Source: Avoscillospira sp045580485 (GTDB lineage Bacteria > Bacillota > Clostridia > Oscillospirales > Oscillospiraceae). Taken from it: a DNA stretch of 64,000 nucleotides. Location of the stretch: NCBI GenBank assembly GCA_045580485.1, contig JAZNNW010000145.1, positions 24,636-88,635 of the forward strand, read 5' to 3'. This document shows, in pieces, positions 26,601-33,926 of this stretch. Position 1 is the first letter of the stretch; every line of letters starts with the position of its first letter. The notes under the pieces are model-generated. The model saw only the letters and a list, made by a program, of their open reading frames with translations. It ran no database searches and had not been told where the DNA came from. Position numbers and translations under genes: made by a program.

Positions 26601-29600
26601 ATCGCACCCGACCAACCGCGTTTCAACTACGACGGAACCATCGGACCGGCGCACTTTGTTAACATGTACGGATTCAGCAATGCGAATAATTGGCTGGAGA
26701 CACTGTTCAAAAATAGTGCGGTTATATACCTGAACAAAGAAAAAATCAACACCGAACTTGATTCGCATCTGGCCCAAATCATAGCTGGGCATTGTGCGAA
26801 GTACGGTGTTGATTACAACCGTATTATACGCACGAAAGACCCGACTGTCAACCCCGGACAGAGAAGATTCTCAATCAGCGAAGAGACCGGCTACGAGGAA
26901 GGCAGCACCGAAGACTATGTGATGAAACTGATTAAGGCTGGCTCGGTGGATGATGCTATCACGCACCTGAAGCAGTGGGCAGAGGATTACCAATCCGGAA
27001 AGCTGACGCTCTCTGCGGAAGACGAGGCTCTCGCCAGTAAGCTCCTCAGCTACAAGTTCGTCACCGAAGAAGAGGCTGCGGAGAACAGGAAGAAACTTGA
27101 TGAGCTGATTGAGCGGTATGGTAAGCTCAAGACCAGCGCAAATGCGAGAAGTCCTATGAACCTGCCGAAGAAACTCGATGCACTGATCGGCGTATCCAAG
27201 TATGCTCAGACCATTGCCGAGGACCCCGGTACTCCCGAGTGGATGCGAGAGGAAATCCAAAAGGCTATCCTCAATGGGGACGCAGGCTTCACGCACGAAA
27301 TCATCTCCGACAAGAGAGCTATGGGTTATCTCGAAAAGATGCGTGAGGAGAAGGGCGACAACATCGTTGAGCTGATGAGGGTGTGGGACGGCGTTCTCGA
27401 AAACAGTAGCGACAAGCTGCTCATCAAGAAGGGCGATATTGCTCTCGGTGAATATCTGTACACGCAGGCCATCAAACGCGGCGATGTCCCGGCAGCCATG
27501 AAGCTGGTCGCCGAGCTGTCGGCAATCGGCACTCAGGCAGGTCGGACACTCCAGGCTATGCAGATGTTGAGCAAGATGACCCCCGCCGGTCAGCTGTACT
27601 ACCTGCAAAAAGCCGTTGACCGCATGAACTCGAAGAACGTCAAGAAGCGGTCTAAGATGTCCAAGGATGAGGTCAAGAAACTCAATGACCTGAAGGCACA
27701 GCAGCACCAAGCTGAACTCGCCCTGGAAGAAGCCGAGGCCAATCATGCAGAGGCTCTTGAGATCCTCGAAAAGACCAAAGCCACATTGGGCGAGGCACAG
27801 AGCGCAAATTCTGCTACAAAGCAGGCCGAGGCTGAAACCCGCCGGGCTGAAAAGCAGTTGCAGAAAATCCTCGATGCCCTGGACAAGGTTGACTCTGAGG
27901 TTATGATGGCTGAGTCCGAGGGTGTGCAGGGACAGCTTGAGGAAGTGAAGGCTCTGGAAGCCGATGTCCGCCGTGCTGAGAAGCAGTTGGAAGCCACCAA
28001 GAAGCGGTTGGCCGATAAGGATGTTGAAGCCATCAGGAAAAAGTCCTTCGCTACCAAGGCTGAACTGGAAAAGGTCAAGGCCCTGGAAGCCGAAGCTAAG
28101 AAGGCCGAAGCGGATCTCCGCCGTGCCGAAAAGCAGTTGGACGCTGCTAAGGAACGCCTGAGCAAGCACGACATCGACGGCGCGAAGACCAAGCTCGCCG
28201 AGACCCGGGAGCAGATTGACCATTTCAAATCCTTGGAAGCGGATGTAAAGAAAGTGGAAGCTGTGCTCGAACGGGCGGAAGCTCGACTGAATGAACTCAC
28301 CGAGGACTGGGAGGCTTCTGCCGAGGACCGTGCCAAGGTTGTCGCCGATCTCGCTGCGGTGAGAGACGCAATCCGAGAGGCCTACGAACAGAGAGCCGAT
28401 TTCCGAAAGCTCAAGGAGAAGCTGAAGCGAGCCACCGCAACTCTGGAACGGCTGAACACCGAATGGGTGACGATGAAGCCCGAGCGCGAGAGAACTGAGG
28501 CACAAATCGAAGCGATGGAGAGACGAGTGGCGGAACTCAAAGCAGAGCAAGCCACCCGTCAAGGCGAACTCAATGCCATCAGAAAAGCCGTGGCAGAGTT
28601 CAATGGGGATATCGAAGAGCGGAACAGTAAGAAACGTTGGTGGGGTCGTAGGACCAATCTCATCACCATCAACACTGGCCTCGCTGAGGCTCTGCTGAAC
28701 GCGAAGACCGAGAAAGAAATGGAGGATGCAAAGAAAGCAATCATCCAGGACATCGCCGAGCAGACACCGGTCACACTTATGGAGATGTGGAACACTTGGC
28801 GATATGTGGCTATGCTGCTTAATCCCCCGACTCACCTCCGAAACATCGGCTCCAACATCGCAATGGCAGCCACCGCACTGGTCAAGGATATCACAGGAGC
28901 CAGTCTCGAAGGCGGTGTGATGTTGGCAGAAAAAGTAGCTAATGGGATTGCAAAAGAAAAGGTGGAGTGGGACTACCGCACTAAGCATCTCGGTGAGGCT
29001 CTACTGAACATTACCTATGCGCTCTCCCTCGGCAAGGTGAAAGCCGATAAATACATCAAATTCGCGGCAGAGGATGCCAAGGAAATGAAAGAGGTGTTGA
29101 CCGGCGGGGGCAAGCACAACCCTGCCGATCTGATAAGAGATGCTCGAAAGATTTTCCAGTCGAAGTTGGGTGTGTTAGGCAAGCCGCTTGACTGGCTGTC
29201 GAATGCAAACAGTAAGGCACTGGAATGGGAAGACTGGCTGTTCTTGAACGCCAACTACACCCGTGCTTTGAGCCAGTATCTCGCCGCACACAAGGCGGAT
29301 GTAGCCACGTTGACCAGTACCCCCGAAGGTATAGACCTCCTGGGCAAGGGTCGCCAGTGGGCAGTCAAAGAGGCTCTGGAAGCCACCTTCCGCGATGCTT
29401 CCGCAGTAGCAAGTGCGCTGAACCGTTTGGAACATTCCAATGTGGTTTTCGGCTTCATCGTTGGCGGCGTCATGCCGTATAAGAAAACGCCTATCAACAT
29501 CCTCAAGCGTGGCGTTGAGTACAGCCCCGCAGGTGTTGTCAACACCATCAGGCAGATGACCAAAGATGAAGATGCTGCGGCCTATACGATCGACGCTTTG

Positions 29601-31013
29601 GCGAAAACCATTACCGGCACGGGACTTGCTGCCCTTGGCTTCCTGCTGGCGCGGTGGGGTCTGCTCCGTGCGCTTGGTAGCGATGATGAGAAGGAGCGTG
29701 AGTTCGAAGAACTGCAAGGTAAGCAACAGTATTCGCTCCAACTACAGAACGGAGGAAGCTATACCGTGGAGTGGGTATCGCCCGCAGCTATGCCCATGCT
29801 ATCCGGTGCGCTGTACTACGAGACCATTACCGAAGGTAAGAACGACCTTACTCTCGGTGAGTTCAGCGAGGTGCTTTTGAACCTTGCCAGTCCGATGTTC
29901 CACATGTCCTTGATCGATGGCCTTAATAGGACATTGTCGGCAGTTAAGTATGCTGAGGAGGACCGAGAGGTCCCGGCCATTCTAGGTGCGATAACCACCA
30001 GTTATTTAGGACAGGCCGTTCCTTCCTTCGCTAAGAAAATAGCGCGTATCGTAGATGACACCCGCCGAACAGTCTACATCGATAAAAACAGCGACGTCCC
30101 TGTGGAAGCACAGAGGGCTTTGCAGAACTTTACCAAGGATTTCCGTGGAGACAATGCCGCCCCGTACATCGATGCTTGGGGTAGAACTGATACGGAGAGC
30201 CGCTTTTGGGTTCGCCTCGTGGAGAACCTCTTTTCTCCCGGTTACTATGAGATGAGCGAAACCTCTGCAATGGAGGAGGAACTGAACCGACTCTACAAGG
30301 CGACCGGCGAAAGCAGTGTCCTCCCGAAGTCTGTGCCAAAGTATTTCAATGTGGACAAGGTTCGCCTTGACCTCTCTCAGAAAGAGTGGGTACGCTACCA
30401 GACTGTTGCAGGACAGGGCGCGTATGAACTGCTGACCCGACTGACAAACAGTAGGGCCTACCGAAGCCTCACCGATGAGCAGAAGGTTTTAGCTGTCAAA
30501 GACGTCTACACCTACGCCAACGAGAAAGGCAAGGACGCCGCGGTGTCCGAGTACAGCATCACCGAGTCGTGGGTCGCCAAGGCAGACAAACTGGCGGACA
30601 GCGGCGTCAGTGTAGAGGAGTACATCGTGCAGTCCCGCATCTCCAAGGACTCGGGCGAACACAACATCACCGATGTACTGGGAATGGAATGGCTCGAGGA
30701 TAAAGACAAGGCGCTCCTTATCGCCGACGGGTACGCTAAGAAACTCACCAAGAACACTTTTACCGATCCAAATCGGACGGGCTACGAGTACACGCTGACC
30801 GATGAGCAGGTCAGCCAATACACCTCCCACTACGATGAGCTGTGGTTGAAGGAATACACTGCCCTCATCAGCAGCACTCGGTTCAAGCGATCCAAGCTCG
30901 ACGAGCAGACCGAGATGATCTATGCACTCCGAGCAGAAGTCGCAGATGACACCCGGAAGTGGATGGCACGATACCTCAGACAGAAGGGTATCCGATCAAC
31001 GAAGAAAGAGTAA
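20616..31013 (+). CDS. Giant polyvalent internal virion protein, 3,465 aa
   Basis: ATG 20616 is chosen since AGGAGG abuts the earlier ATG 20607. Visible parts in order: two DGKLQYVREDGSIA-like repeats (residues 1-75), coiled coil (about 195-360), hydrophobic Gly/Ala region (about 560-650), HELTHH zinc metallopeptidase motif (1172-1177), a GNAT-like region (about 1410-1540), an LPD3-like region (1625-1795), a MuF-C/BECR nuclease-like region (about 1865-2070), a long coiled coil (2345-2670) and an LPD38-like region with a hydrophobic stretch near 2995-3025. Such polyvalent proteins are thought to be packaged and ejected with the DNA to counter host defences. Confidence 0.8.
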   Translation: MALVWDKDGKLQYVREDGSIAASSTVSRITKPQTPTPTPTPDTAPAQTRGLQFAEDGRLQYIRKDGSVAATSSVSRFDNAFTIDRTAVSFTNWMHGLDTFSRQVNDSYSTRDGKYQTPGAMKTSQKQTRDRIAEMQKQSKQYRDYFTKSKDRYGGEAYSQILAALDEADRYLESVRGDLNSEYSYWTQWATEEDYNDFLRVSQLDVGASKEKVAQMEETLHGLEDKVTYYYGLEDFYTTQGEAEKAEDARRKREAIQAHLKTLEPTRKRIDALNKDIASAEQMAESNRLRGLDVNTLRADVGSWETELQTVEEQITALHKQVSMYNNSNMLDKAQEAQKRLEAAYTKRNELKDKLASTGSDLVQLEKMQENGAYKQLMFEADFEEFSGKGAAVANNRAADARNHPERFAGKADEAEEGKRYVSYVHHAEDSTDAAEHNREALDKEANKARANSGDDLFLYMTEDEFGIYNYLLAKEGTKSANKYFKSIKERLSYRKAEGISAEVDGKLERLGLSFNAGLTQFGHGIAQLFTKEQLPMSATQIAAQMEQGDMSGFEKIVNQATTTVANMLPSILVSAVTAGFGAPAALAGAVGSAAMGLSAGGNYYSEALNYYSPEKARQISFVVGASEGALQYLLGGIGGLGGITDDVLLAKTTGIGNAVGRLFARGAIKLGSEITEEELQAFLEPLFRKMILREDYDAPTWQEVVETALVTAISTGLLEGGNVIKAEVDYARYGEMLLETQKEASRLGEVLANTPDSSTAHKLALELESEFVANKKLDPAELGRLWVLYGQEIRTVEDTEKDKAAAEAVLRNVRAKGAETATLENMAKSEDADTAEYGVSKMAHKDTPMVSPVAQRLMNMGVKGDTAVEQADLINRIAYGPKLSKNEVDAILPKILLSNEAVRTVFSEATGKNVAAGDVKTNAQKRQVIRSAAEVAKAKEDTAEAERARKAAVEAERAKQEAVQRAEQRQAQAQAMSDLEEGAYVQHVLNMAGQAIAREETKFNGETIVFEDGSTLTLPEFEKAFRASIPNAPAQDIVTAFRERQTLNMMGRKLPGSASSFAVDPDAIQRYNRSKAESEKRDSIEDKDNRSVVKTDAAGRTEAGRAKERELTLKRLNSWASKYGVTVKVQSPDGEVLHGMDNGYYDAATKTIVLNAERATNQYLMTYYFVHELTHHAQKLDKSVKDGLTTDLIKAMRDPSISAILARPEFFGIGDVDSIIDRTRKRYAKAYRETGRNVNLLDKPNFIEDEVACDFMMKAIGDRTLLDTLAGVEPSAHRGLISIVREFLKSAKKTDPGVKEARRLIDRLRASLDEAQNRRLQKPENDDTIKSNEHEVRHSVERNEEGSDYRGRQDPGRTGTGSHGPENYRSREGLGVLGRGDLGRHESLVIPKETRSIMNEKGIPDIGLIETDDRSAFSVALETAKTANPNGGMVDSQSVESLSQNGARVFMRPGGGAGVAVEADGNIVGVFKNPDILKAGRSVYDLLYSALAQGGNHLDCYATYAKHDLSSKYAQFGFEPVAWLEFNREFAPDDWNYEKWGEPDVVMWVHNGDTVEDIISREEPYRVWTKEDIHTLPKFEDYDEAKAYQNKVREQQKANHPGKGSLEAVEENKNTAAESGEKRYSFEGYDEETGRGIYRSNFPKGTPKAAKAERILWYIQNVWSKKPIDLIIRNSDGSTRRIKAQFDPDYSADKNVRTDASKLMGGNRHGTAAEQRVTLDLADDYYRIASEANYNYSKDETGKGNSTHKDVRQWHYFVNDIMFQEQESDTLEPYRVTVNVKERPDGEFVYSFNAERQKEDQSTRQTLHADVNQVGDTDQANARSSNTRILQDRENVKTPKRHSISEDSVGKQLTTDTNPTSHPDIRYSLDWGEQLDRLIVGDIDQTLKPLGNLKSVLYVLPEPTAILQQIDLSDLALVTTQKHARQMLEQRKIVNGKVLNPHAHQLSEAQVRRLPEYIQQPLALFKSDPKSKSRGGVVILTAETDPFGDPVIVTIAPDQPRFNYDGTIGPAHFVNMYGFSNANNWLETLFKNSAVIYLNKEKINTELDSHLAQIIAGHCAKYGVDYNRIIRTKDPTVNPGQRRFSISEETGYEEGSTEDYVMKLIKAGSVDDAITHLKQWAEDYQSGKLTLSAEDEALASKLLSYKFVTEEEAAENRKKLDELIERYGKLKTSANARSPMNLPKKLDALIGVSKYAQTIAEDPGTPEWMREEIQKAILNGDAGFTHEIISDKRAMGYLEKMREEKGDNIVELMRVWDGVLENSSDKLLIKKGDIALGEYLYTQAIKRGDVPAAMKLVAELSAIGTQAGRTLQAMQMLSKMTPAGQLYYLQKAVDRMNSKNVKKRSKMSKDEVKKLNDLKAQQHQAELALEEAEANHAEALEILEKTKATLGEAQSANSATKQAEAETRRAEKQLQKILDALDKVDSEVMMAESEGVQGQLEEVKALEADVRRAEKQLEATKKRLADKDVEAIRKKSFATKAELEKVKALEAEAKKAEADLRRAEKQLDAAKERLSKHDIDGAKTKLAETREQIDHFKSLEADVKKVEAVLERAEARLNELTEDWEASAEDRAKVVADLAAVRDAIREAYEQRADFRKLKEKLKRATATLERLNTEWVTMKPERERTEAQIEAMERRVAELKAEQATRQGELNAIRKAVAEFNGDIEERNSKKRWWGRRTNLITINTGLAEALLNAKTEKEMEDAKKAIIQDIAEQTPVTLMEMWNTWRYVAMLLNPPTHLRNIGSNIAMAATALVKDITGASLEGGVMLAEKVANGIAKEKVEWDYRTKHLGEALLNITYALSLGKVKADKYIKFAAEDAKEMKEVLTGGGKHNPADLIRDARKIFQSKLGVLGKPLDWLSNANSKALEWEDWLFLNANYTRALSQYLAAHKADVATLTSTPEGIDLLGKGRQWAVKEALEATFRDASAVASALNRLEHSNVVFGFIVGGVMPYKKTPINILKRGVEYSPAGVVNTIRQMTKDEDAAAYTIDALAKTITGTGLAALGFLLARWGLLRALGSDDEKEREFEELQGKQQYSLQLQNGGSYTVEWVSPAAMPMLSGALYYETITEGKNDLTLGEFSEVLLNLASPMFHMSLIDGLNRTLSAVKYAEEDREVPAILGAITTSYLGQAVPSFAKKIARIVDDTRRTVYIDKNSDVPVEAQRALQNFTKDFRGDNAAPYIDAWGRTDTESRFWVRLVENLFSPGYYEMSETSAMEEELNRLYKATGESSVLPKSVPKYFNVDKVRLDLSQKEWVRYQTVAGQGAYELLTRLTNSRAYRSLTDEQKVLAVKDVYTYANEKGKDAAVSEYSITESWVAKADKLADSGVSVEEYIVQSRISKDSGEHNITDVLGMEWLEDKDKALLIADGYAKKLTKNTFTDPNRTGYEYTLTDEQVSQYTSHYDELWLKEYTALISSTRFKRSKLDEQTEMIYALRAEVADDTRKWMARYLRQKGIRSTKKE
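24576..24604 (+). promoter_or_regulatory. Promoter inside the giant gene
   Basis: TTGCAA (24576-24581), a 17-bp spacer and TACAAT (24599-24604), followed by an AT-rich start region. It stands 30 bases upstream of a small ORF with its own ribosome binding site, so it probably drives that nested gene. Confidence 0.55.
24634..24786 (+). CDS. Nested 50-residue ORF inside the giant gene
   Basis: GTG at 24634 behind GAGGTGAGG (24621-24629), stop TAA 24784-24786, in the +1 frame of the giant gene. The product starts MSNETKKAPIIEDGKTL, is acidic and helical (DRRIIAAERALGFSDEEIWE) and ends MKAW. A promoter lies just upstream. In this stretch the giant protein is only a Gly/Arg/Glu-rich linker (REGLGVLGRGDLGR), so selection seems to favour the nested frame. 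No family recognised. It may be a gene trapped when two larger genes fused. Confidence 0.55.
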   Translation: MSNETKKAPIIEDGKTLDELAQGPTDRRIIAAERALGFSDEEIWEGMKAW

Positions 31014-31040
31014 CCCTTAAACGCACTAAGCCCCGGAACA
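31011..31040 (+). repeat. Stop-codon/terminator direct repeat, copy 1
   Basis: 30 bases from the TAA of the giant gene into its terminator stem. The same 30 bases with one change occur at 31897-31926 at the stop of the next gene. Confidence 0.85.
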
Positions 31041-31067
31041 TTGATAAGCTGTTTCGGGGCTTAATTT
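31028..31067 (+). terminator. Terminator after the giant gene
   Basis: AAGCCCCGGAACA (31028-31040) pairs with TGTTTCGGGGCTT (31050-31062), followed by AATTTTATTTT. Confidence 0.85.
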
Positions 31068-31116
31068 TATTTTATCTTAAGGTAGCATCATTCGTACCGG
31101 TGTGTTATTATATCTT

Positions 31117-31150
<34 letters not shown>

Positions 31151-31173
31151 AAATCTTTTGTGTGGGGGGCCCT

Positions 31174-31899
31174 ATGAGTACTTTTCTGACCGTAGTTTAT
31201 GTTGTTGCAAGTATATATGTGTTGGCTATGATTGCCACTTTTCTTACCAGCGTTAGGGAGTACGGAGGCATTGCTGGTATAGTCGAGGCTCCAATCGTAA
31301 ATAAGCTCACGCCTATACTTCTGCTCCTTTGTTTGGTTATAGCCCCTGTTGAATTGTACTGCGATATTGTAACGAGGGTTCCAGAGACAACCTACAAAAT
31401 TAACGGCATTCTTGAGATAGAGGGAGACGGTAATTCCTACTCCGTTCCTATGAAGGTCGATTATTTTGTTGATGTAGAATATACGTCTGATGACAAACAC
31501 GATTATCTATTTGACGGCGGGGATTTTATGGAAGTGAACGCGGAAGGTGTGTTTCTTGTACTTGATGTAACGTCCCCGGCCAAGATAAGTGTCCCCAATT
31601 TTATATTTGAGGGCATAGACTATCCTGAGACCGTCGAGAGTAATAAGACGTACGCGGTCGACGTGTACGGTGTCTATATAGACAGGTACGACAGACACGG
31701 AGACCCTGAGACCACATACGGCTACGCGGATGGTACCTTGAAAATTCCACCGCTAACACGTGAGAATTTGGGTATTAGCATTGAAGATCAGATGGCTTCC
31801 ATAAGTATAATGGGGTATGCTGAACACGCTGTTGTATTTGTGCTTTCTGCGGTGTGCTTGCTCCTGTACTGGTGGTCTCGAAAAGCGCGGGAAGATTAA
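31174..31899 (+). CDS. Phage cargo (moron-like) membrane protein, unknown
   Basis: 241 residues starting at ATG 31174 (MSTFLTVVYVVASIYVLAMI). Two N-terminal membrane helices (about 5-25 and 45-63), an extracytoplasmic beta-rich domain (residues about 65-205, rich in Asp/Tyr/Val), and a C-terminal helix (HAVVFVLSAVCLLLYWW) with a basic tail. It has its own promoter region and terminator and lies after the late operon, between two copies of a 30-bp repeat. This is the layout of a moron expressed from the prophage. No family recognised. It may act at the host membrane. Confidence 0.7.
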   Translation: MSTFLTVVYVVASIYVLAMIATFLTSVREYGGIAGIVEAPIVNKLTPILLLLCLVIAPVELYCDIVTRVPETTYKINGILEIEGDGNSYSVPMKVDYFVDVEYTSDDKHDYLFDGGDFMEVNAEGVFLVLDVTSPAKISVPNFIFEGIDYPETVESNKTYAVDVYGVYIDRYDRHGDPETTYGYADGTLKIPPLTRENLGISIEDQMASISIMGYAEHAVVFVLSAVCLLLYWWSRKARED

Positions 31900-31926
31900 C
31901 CCCTAAACGCACTAAGCCCCGGAACA
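31897..31926 (+). repeat. Stop-codon/terminator direct repeat, copy 2
   Basis: Matches 31011-31040 in 29 of 30 positions and again starts exactly at the stop codon, here of the cargo gene. Confidence 0.85.
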
Positions 31927-31954
31927 GCGATGAGTTGTTCCGGGGCAAATTCTT
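31916..31954 (+). terminator. Terminator after the cargo gene
   Basis: GCCCCGGAACA (31916-31926) pairs with TGTTCCGGGGC (31936-31946), followed by AAATTCTTTTTG. Confidence 0.85.
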
Positions 31955-32118
31955 TTTGTCTACTCCCTGCTCTTGTAGGCTGGCACGGTGTTCAAAAGTT
32001 GTAAATCAGTTGTTGATGTTGTAAGTTTTTGAAAAAATCATATTATCGTGAAACCCTTGCACTGCAACGGTTTCACCACCTTTGTGTTGTGTTTTGCTTA
32101 GTGATGCAACTGTCTTGT
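31955..32118. other. Phage-host junction region without genes
   Basis: No convincing ORF is seen in about 160 bases. It contains the imperfect 29-bp palindrome at 32048-32076 described separately. Codon and gene style change here from phage to host. Confidence 0.5.
32048..32076. other. Candidate attachment site core (imperfect palindrome)
   Basis: Arms GTGAAACC and GGTTTCAC, with TTGCA and TGCAA inside. 13 of 14 base pairs match around a central C. It lies between the last phage terminator and the first host gene, where the right attachment site is expected. The left copy would be outside the window. Confidence 0.4.
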
Positions 32119-32148
32119 CACCTCGCCGAGAGAAAATTCGGCGAGGTG
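32119..32148 (-). terminator. Stem-loop after the small YtxH-like gene
   Basis: A perfect 11-bp stem CACCTCGCCGA/TCGGCGAGGTG with an 8-base loop. There is no clear T-run on either side, so it may be a weak terminator. Confidence 0.5.
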
Positions 32149-32157
32149 ATGGGGTTC

Positions 32158-32325
32158 TTAGCCCTTGCGCATGGAGTCCATCATTTTGCCTGCTTCCTGC
32201 TTGATGGTCTGTGCGGCATCATCAGCCAGTCGGTAGGCTTCGGAGTGCTTCGGCAGCATCAGAACTGCTGCTGCGCCTGCTGCCATGCTCAGACCCACTG
32301 TGGCGATCAGAGATTTTACCTGCAT
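32158..32325 (-). CDS. Small YtxH-like protein, 55 aa
   Basis: ATG at 32325 behind GGGAGG; stop at 32158-32160. The peptide starts MQVKSLIATVGLSMAAGAA, a hydrophobic N-terminal helix, then a charged helical tail (DAAQTIKQEAGKMMDSM). Small membrane-anchored proteins of this kind resemble YtxH. It is the first host gene beside the prophage. Confidence 0.65.
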   Translation of the reverse strand: MQVKSLIATVGLSMAAGAAAVLMLPKHSEAYRLADDAAQTIKQEAGKMMDSMRKG

Positions 32326-32395
32326 CGTTCATCCCTCCCGGATTAGTTTATGCAAAATTCAAAAATCAACAATGTTCATTTTTCGGCAGTTGTGT

Positions 32396-32401
32396 TATAA
32401 T
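32396..32401 (+). promoter_or_regulatory. Extended -10 promoter of the phosphatase-GNAT gene
   Basis: TGTTATAAT ends 26 bases before the start codon; it is a full TATAAT with the TGn extension. The -35 is weak. Confidence 0.55.
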
Positions 32402-32427
32402 CAAGAAAAAACAAAAGAGGCAAGGCT

Positions 32428-33420
32428 ATGACTACAATTTATTTAATTCGCCATGCAGAAGCAGAAGGCAATCTCTATCGCCGGATGCACGGACATACGG
32501 ACGGTATGATCACACCCAACGGTATGGATCAGATCCGGGCTTTGGCAAAACGATTTGAGGATATCCATGTGGATGCCTGCTATGCCAGCGACCTGCTCCG
32601 TACCCGTACCACGGCACAGGCAGTCTATGTTCCTAAGAACCTGCCCCTCCATACAGATCCCCGTTTCCGTGAAATCAATGTTGGAGTCTGGGAGGATAGG
32701 CTGTTCGGTCAGCTCTATGTAGAGGAACCGGAAACCATGCAATGCTTTATCAAAGAGCCTACCAGGTTCCAGGTGAAGGACAGCGAACCTTTTATGACTT
32801 ACACCGGTCGTTTTCTGGAAGCCATGAAAGAAAAGGCAGAGCAGCATGATGGTGAGGCCATAGCCATAGTCACCCATTCTGTGGTTTTGCAGGGTGTGGT
32901 TATGCGCCTTTATCCGGAGAAGCCCTTGGGCTTGTGCCCCAATACCGGTGTGACCAAAATCGAGTACGAAAACGGCGAATACCGGCTTGTCTATCTGTAC
33001 GATGGCAGCCATCTGGAAGGATTAGGAGGGAGCATAGGAGGCAAGGGTTTGTTCAAAGCACCTCTGTGGTATGTTCCCGGTGCAGCAGCTGTGGAAGATC
33101 TGGAACCGCCAAAGGCAGAGGCGCTTTATACAGCACTGGCAGAAAAAGAACCTGTTGGCGTGATTGCTTTGGATTCTGTTGATGAAAAAACAGGCCGGGT
33201 ATCTTATTTGGGTCTTATATCCCGTTTCCGAGGACAGAGAATGGCAGCCCAGCTGCTGGGAAAAGCTGTGTGGCATTTCCGGGAACAGGGCAAGGAAAAA
33301 CTTGTCATTGAAAGACCGGAAAACGGCTGTCTGGACAAACTCCTTTCCCAGATGCAGCTGAAACCGGATGAAAACGGACTTTGCACCATGGATCTCTGCC
33401 GTCAGATGTGGCCTTTGTAA
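32428..33420 (+). CDS. Histidine phosphatase fused to a GNAT-like domain
   Basis: 330 residues. The N-terminal 200 are a histidine phosphatase: LIRHAEAEGN (catalytic His 9), LRTRTTAQAV, the acid/base region and THSVVLQG (second His). The C-terminal 130 look like a GNAT acetyltransferase: LGLISRFRGQRMAAQLLGKA is the motif A pyrophosphate loop. Substrates are unknown. The fusion is unusual: one protein removes phosphates and may transfer acetyl groups. An ordinary RBS AAAGAGG precedes the ATG. Confidence 0.8.
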   Translation: MTTIYLIRHAEAEGNLYRRMHGHTDGMITPNGMDQIRALAKRFEDIHVDACYASDLLRTRTTAQAVYVPKNLPLHTDPRFREINVGVWEDRLFGQLYVEEPETMQCFIKEPTRFQVKDSEPFMTYTGRFLEAMKEKAEQHDGEAIAIVTHSVVLQGVVMRLYPEKPLGLCPNTGVTKIEYENGEYRLVYLYDGSHLEGLGGSIGGKGLFKAPLWYVPGAAAVEDLEPPKAEALYTALAEKEPVGVIALDSVDEKTGRVSYLGLISRFRGQRMAAQLLGKAVWHFREQGKEKLVIERPENGCLDKLLSQMQLKPDENGLCTMDLCRQMWPL

Positions 33421-33430
33421 TATGTACAGT

Positions 33431-33457
33431 TCAGCCTGCGGAAATACCGCAGGCTGA
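33431..33457. terminator. Terminator shared by the phosphatase and lipoprotein genes
   Basis: An 11-bp perfect stem TCAGCCTGCGG/CCGCAGGCTGA with loop AAATA between two convergent genes. Confidence 0.65.
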
Positions 33458-33464
33458 ATGGCAT

Positions 33465-33761
33465 TTATCGACCGCCGGTCATGCCGGTGCCGGAGCTGGC
33501 ATTGCCGCCAAACATACCGCCGCCGGTGCTGTTGCCGTTGCCGGTCATGCCGCCGTTGCTGCCGCCGCCGAACATACCGCTGCCACTGCCGGTCATGCCG
33601 GTGCTGCCGGATTCATAGCCGCCGCCGTTGACTCTGCCGTTGGGGGTGGTGGAGACATTGCCGTAAGCCCGACCGTCGTCCATGGACATAGAGCCGCTGC
33701 AGGCAGTGAGGACACCGGTGAGCATCATGGCTGCCATCAGAAATGCGATCATGCGTTTCAT
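33465..33761 (-). CDS. Gly/Met-rich lipoprotein
   Basis: 98 residues. A signal peptide with a lipobox (LTGVLTAC, Cys at about 21), then a disordered Gly/Ser/Asn-rich tail with repeated GMTG and GMFGG units. The protein is expected on the outer face of the membrane. Strong GGAGGAAATT before the start. Function unknown. Confidence 0.75.
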   Translation of the reverse strand: MKRMIAFLMAAMMLTGVLTACSGSMSMDDGRAYGNVSTTPNGRVNGGGYESGSTGMTGSGSGMFGGGSNGGMTGNGNSTGGGMFGGNASSGTGMTGGR

Positions 33762-33865
33762 AGAATTTCCTCCTGCATTTTTCTTGTGCTGCGGAAATAG
33801 TATGTGTCGGCGTCATATTGTTATGCTGGAAAAAGTTGTTTTTTGACAGATTTCAATTTCTTCGA

Positions 33866-33894
33866 TTGATTTATGCAGGAAGACCATGTATAAT
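33866..33894 (+). promoter_or_regulatory. Promoter of the polyferredoxin gene
   Basis: TTGATT (33866-33871), 17-bp spacer, TATAAT (33889-33894), 33 bases before the start codon. Confidence 0.7.
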
Positions 33895-33926
33895 ATAAAA
33901 AGATTATGACACAAAGGGGAGTCACC

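Noticed and set aside
26871..28988. 705-codon minus-strand ORF opposite the giant gene's coiled coil
   Set aside because: It mirrors a repetitive, codon-biased region (GAG/AAG/GCC), and has no ribosome site or domain. It is a shadow of the giant gene.
33843..33848. TTGACA as the -35 of the polyferredoxin gene
   Set aside because: It is 40 bases from the TATAAT. TTGATT at 33866 has the proper 17-bp spacing.
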